From the NCBI GenBank assembly GCA_016926925.1, contig JAFGNQ010000125.1, positions 1 to 9,427 of the forward strand: a DNA stretch of 9,427 nt, written 5' to 3'. The notes under the pieces were generated by a model. That model saw only the letters and a program-made list of their open reading frames with translations. It searched no databases and had not been told where the DNA came from. The translations under genes were made by a program, and so were the position numbers. This DNA comes from Candidatus Aminicenantota bacterium (GTDB lineage: Bacteria; Acidobacteriota; Aminicenantia; Aminicenantales; Aminicenantaceae). Below, in pieces: positions 6,995-9,427 of the stretch; position 1 is the first letter of the stretch; every line of letters starts with the position of its first letter.

Positions 6995-7233
6995 ACTGTA
7001 AATTTGAATTCGCCATGAATAGTCCAGGTTAAAAGAGAAACTACCATTTCATTACTGCTATGAATAAAATGGGTATGAAGAAGGGTACTTTTATTGACAT
7101 TCCGGGAAGGCTCGTGAAATTCGGATATCTGTTCGAGATTGGTCAAATCCCGATCAGTCCATGAATAATAGAGGCTGATTCAGCAACCAGCTTTGTAAGG
7201 GATAACAAATGAATATAGGAGAAGGCAAAAGCG

Positions 7234-8007
7234 ATGATTGAAGTCAATGATCTCTGGAAAACATTTAAACTCAGCCGGCAGCAGAAAAAAGAAAAAGCAT
7301 CCCAGCCGAAAAGCGACATGGTGAATGCTGTGGCCGGAATCCATTTTATTTGCCGCCCTGGCCGCATTTTTTCGTTGATCGGACCCAATGGGGCAGGGAA
7401 AACAACCACTCTCAGGATTGTCGCGACTCTGCTGAAGCCTACCAAAGGCTCGGTCACGGTCTGCGGCTTCGACACAGTCAAACAGCCCCGCGAGGTGAAA
7501 AGCAGACTGGGATTTCTCACAGGAACGACACGGCTTTATGAACGGTTGACCGCCGAGGAATTGGTCAGATACTATGCGGACCTTCAAGGTTTGGACCGGT
7601 CGAAATATGAGAAACGCAAGAATGAATTGTTCACCCTGTTGGATATGCACGGTTTTGCTAACTGGCGCATAAGCAAACTCTCTTCCGGAATGCGCCAGAA
7701 GGTATCCATCGCGCGCACCATCATCCACGATCCCGAAGTTGTTGTGTTCGATGAGCCCACCGTAGGCCTCGATGTGATCACGGCCAAGAATATCATAGAG
7801 TTGATACATATGTGCAGAGATGATGGGAAAACCGTGATTTTCTCGACCCATATCATGGGAGAGGTGAGCTTACTCAGCGATGACATGGCCCTCATCCACA
7901 AGGGGAAACTGCTTTTCAACGGCACTTACAAGGATTTCCAGAGTCACATGAAGAAGGAATCGCTGGAGGAAGAATTTATCCGTCTCGTTCAGGAGGTGCA
8001 GCCATGA
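7234..8007 (+). CDS. ABC transporter ATP-binding protein, NatA-like
   Basis: This 257-residue cytoplasmic ATPase energises the permease encoded next. Visible motifs are Walker A GPNGAGKTT (50-58), signature LSSGMRQ (149-155), Walker B VVVFDEP (169-175), D-loop GLD (178-180) and the switch histidine in STH (206). The section GFLTGTTRLYERLTAEE (93-109) is characteristic of NatA-type exporters and lacks the glutamine usual for the Q-loop of other ABC proteins. A Lys/Arg/Gln-rich insertion (about 13-28) lies between the first strand and Walker A. The ATG at 7234 follows AGGAGAAGG (7217-7225). The gene overlaps the permease gene by four bases (ATGA), a strong sign of translational coupling. Characterised NatAB exports sodium ions, but relatives handle other substrates, so the cargo here is inferred only at family level. 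Confidence 0.9.
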   Translation: MIEVNDLWKTFKLSRQQKKEKASQPKSDMVNAVAGIHFICRPGRIFSLIGPNGAGKTTTLRIVATLLKPTKGSVTVCGFDTVKQPREVKSRLGFLTGTTRLYERLTAEELVRYYADLQGLDRSKYEKRKNELFTLLDMHGFANWRISKLSSGMRQKVSIARTIIHDPEVVVFDEPTVGLDVITAKNIIELIHMCRDDGKTVIFSTHIMGEVSLLSDDMALIHKGKLLFNGTYKDFQSHMKKESLEEEFIRLVQEVQP

Positions 8008-9194
8008 ACAAAGCCACCATCGTTTTCAAGAAGGAACTCAAGGATACTCTCCGGGATAAACGTTCGATCATCTTTATGATCGCCGTCCCGCTTCTGGTGT
8101 TTCCTGTTTTAATCAGTATCGCCTCGGGAATGATCCTGACACAGGCAAAAAAAGCCCAGGAAAAAACACTACAGATCGGGCTTATCGCCCAAGGGAATGC
8201 ACCGGAGTTCCGCCAGGAATTGCTCGCCGGAAAGAATCTCAACATTCAAGAAAACATTGGTGAGGACCAGGGAATGACACTTGTCAGGGAAGACAAGCTG
8301 GATGCCCTCATTGTTTTTGATAGGGAATTTGATAAAAAAGTGGAAGAGCTCTCTCAGGGAAGCATCAAGCTCTATATGAAGATTACGGAGGAAAAGGAGA
8401 TTGAAAAAACGCGCGTGCTGAAGCTCCTTTCCGAGTTTGAAGATAAATTGCGGGAAAAGCGTTTCCGGGAGATGGATCTGGATGCCTCCATCATCAAGAC
8501 CTTGAAGATAAACGAGCAGAACCTGGCTACGGCGAAAGAGCAAATAGCGGTAGCCGTGGGCGGGTTCCTGCCTTACCTTTTTATTATTTTTTGTTTCATG
8601 GGGAGCATGTATCCGGCCATCGATTTGGCAGCGGGGGAGAAGGAGAGAGGGACGCTGGAAACGCTTCTCACATCTCCGGTTGACCGGTTCCAGATACTGA
8701 TAGGAAAGTTGGGTGTGGTCATGCTGGCCGGAATCACCTCCGCGCTGGTGGCTATGTTGGGAATGTACATCGGTATCAGGCGGATGGCCGATATTCCTCC
8801 GGAGCTGCTGGATACGGTCATGTCCATACTCGAGGTGAAATCCATCCTGGTTCTGCTCTCCCTGCTGATTCCTCTTACCATATTTTTTGCTGCCCTTCTT
8901 CTCTCGCTCTCCATTTTCGCCAGGTCATACAAAGAGGCTCAAAGCATCCTCAGTCCGATGATGTTCGTTGTTATCATCCCCGCGTTCATGGGTTTGTTGC
9001 CGGGCGTGAAATTGACTATGCTGACCGCCCTCATCCCCATTCTCAACGTCTCGCTGGCGACCAAAGCCATCATTGCCGAATCCATCACCACACCTCAACT
9101 GGTAGCGGTGTATCTTTCGCTGATTTTGTTGGCTGCGATAAGCATTTATGTTTGTTCGAAGATATATGGGCGAGAATCAGCCATCTTCCGCTGA
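8004..9194 (+). CDS. ABC-2 type permease, NatB-like
   Basis: The 396-residue membrane subunit partners the preceding ATPase. The start codon sits in the ATGA overlap and has AGGAGG (7991-7996) seven bases before it. The order of parts is typical of NatB-like permeases. A cytoplasmic KKELKDTLRDKRS start is followed by the first membrane segment (about 22-44). A large, charged extracytoplasmic domain (about 46-182) is rich in helix-forming residues. Five more hydrophobic segments lie near 184-205, 233-256, 278-305, 315-334 and 364-384. After the second segment comes EKERGTLETLLTSPV (212-226), the coupling-loop motif seen in ABC-2 permeases of this type. Two ATPase-permease pairs probably assemble in the inner membrane as an exporter. 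The transported substrate is not revealed. The gene is followed directly by repeat copy B, which begins at the base after the stop codon. Confidence 0.88.
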   Translation: MNKATIVFKKELKDTLRDKRSIIFMIAVPLLVFPVLISIASGMILTQAKKAQEKTLQIGLIAQGNAPEFRQELLAGKNLNIQENIGEDQGMTLVREDKLDALIVFDREFDKKVEELSQGSIKLYMKITEEKEIEKTRVLKLLSEFEDKLREKRFREMDLDASIIKTLKINEQNLATAKEQIAVAVGGFLPYLFIIFCFMGSMYPAIDLAAGEKERGTLETLLTSPVDRFQILIGKLGVVMLAGITSALVAMLGMYIGIRRMADIPPELLDTVMSILEVKSILVLLSLLIPLTIFFAALLLSLSIFARSYKEAQSILSPMMFVVIIPAFMGLLPGVKLTMLTALIPILNVSLATKAIIAESITTPQLVAVYLSLILLAAISIYVCSKIYGRESAIFR

Positions 9195-9411
9195 TCTGGA
9201 TTGTTCATAAAAACCACTGACACTCTTTTTTCAAGAGAAAGAAATCTTATTGTCAGTGGTTTTTACCCTTCGGGCGAGCCGATCTTGCTACAAAGCCATC
9301 GTTGCAGCCCATTCGCGGTAGGCCCACTACAGCTTCATGGGCTGCTGCCTTGCCTTTGCAGCAACCTCGACTCGTGAACAATCCAGGTGTCTGAATTGTT
9401 CATAAAAAACG
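9195..9411 (-). repeat. Structured intergenic repeat, copy B (inverted relative to copy A)
   Basis: It starts at the base after the permease stop codon and runs nearly to the window end. Read on the - strand it aligns with copy A along its whole length. Direct repeats at its ends (TCTGGATTGTTCATAAAAA from 9195, TCTGAATTGTTCATAAAAA from 9390) differ by one base and are 195 bp apart, close to the 194 bp in copy A. Its parts are the terminator hairpin (9214-9259), the long stem (9275-9295 with 9354-9374), an inner 9-bp perfect stem GCAGCCCAT/ATGGGCTGC (9304-9312 with 9337-9345), the core GTAG/CTAC (9318-9330) and the small hairpin (9376-9386 with 9391-9401). The inner stem is better paired than in copy A. 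Whether another unit follows beyond 9427 cannot be seen. Confidence 0.85.
9209..9264. terminator. Bidirectional intrinsic terminator after the ABC exporter operon
   Basis: AAAAACCACTGACA (9209-9222) and TGTCAGTGGTTTTT (9251-9264) form a perfect 14-bp inverted repeat. The loop holds a smaller hairpin, CTCTT/AAGAG (9223-9227 with 9233-9237). The flanking A-run and T-run make it usable on both strands. On the + strand it closes the ABC operon; on the - strand it would end a transcript of repeat copy B. Confidence 0.75.
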
Positions 9412-9427
9412 GCGTCACTGCTGAAAA

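Larger units (their letters stand above)
6724..7233. other. 510-bp divergent control region between ino1 and the ABC exporter operon
   Basis: No convincing gene lies here. From left to right it holds the ino1 ribosome site (6731-6735), a candidate ino1 promoter (6784-6812) overlapped by a 13-bp palindrome (6804-6816), a 19-bp dyad (6857-6875), a strong promoter-like sequence facing right (6965-6994), and a leader of about 230 nt up to the ABC ATPase start. The leader contains an 11-bp palindrome GCTGATTCAGC (7174-7184), a 34-codon open frame (7060-7164) without a ribosome site, and the AGGAGAAGG ribosome site of the ATPase gene (7217-7225). Confidence 0.6.

Noticed and set aside
6958..7146. 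62-codon open frame on the - strand in the divergent control region
   Set aside because: It has no ribosome site, covers the strong rightward promoter, and its translation resembles no family I know. A chance frame is the simpler reading.
7060..7164. 34-codon open frame on the + strand in the ABC leader
   Set aside because: It lies downstream of a good promoter but has no Shine-Dalgarno site before any of its three ATGs and no recognisable product. I mention it as part of the leader only and do not list it as a gene.
5195..9411. Composite transposon with the two repeats as terminal insertion sequences
   Set aside because: The repeats are too short to encode a transposase, no transposase gene lies between them, and no target-site duplication is evident outside them. 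A non-autonomous element remains possible but is not shown.

Overview
The window carries six protein-coding genes and a pair of related, highly structured intergenic repeats. The organism is a bacterium with well-formed Shine-Dalgarno sites, sigma70-like promoters and roughly balanced base composition. The gene mix is a large secreted Asp-box (Vps10/BNR-like) protein, a bacterial-type myo-inositol-1-phosphate synthase and a NatAB-type ABC exporter. I associate such a mix with poorly cultured Acidobacteriota/Aminicenantota-like lineages, but this is a guess from gene content; nothing in the window fixes the taxonomy.

Layout. Bases 1-726 hold the 3' part of a metallophosphoesterase whose N-terminus lies outside the window. 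A CPBP-family membrane protease follows (864-1724), best started at a GTG that has a perfect AGGAGG site. After an AT-rich gap comes a 1069-residue exported protein with ten recognisable Asp-boxes (1972-5181). On the opposite strand and convergent with it is inositol-3-phosphate synthase (6723 down to 5410). The 510-bp gap 6724-7233 is a divergent control region: a candidate promoter and two dyads face ino1, and a strong promoter-like sequence faces right. It feeds a two-gene operon, an ABC ATPase (7234-8007) and an ABC-2 permease (8004-9194), joined by an ATGA overlap.

The least ordinary part is a pair of ~215-bp intergenic elements, at 5195-5409 (+ orientation) and 9195-9411 (- orientation). 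They are about 80% identical by eye. Each is bounded by ~20-bp direct repeats about 195 bp apart, and each contains a small hairpin, a long imperfect stem around a conserved GTAG/CTAC core, and a terminator-like hairpin with a T-run. Several differences between the copies preserve base pairing, and the non-Watson-Crick pairs are G-T on one particular strand. This points to selection for a folded RNA (or single-stranded DNA) in that orientation. I do not recognise the family, and it is the best candidate here for something undescribed.

Gene cooperation is limited. The two ABC genes clearly form one exporter. The ino1 gene and the ABC operon share a control region but not an obvious pathway. 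The first three genes lie in the same direction with gaps of 137 and 247 bp and need not be one operon.
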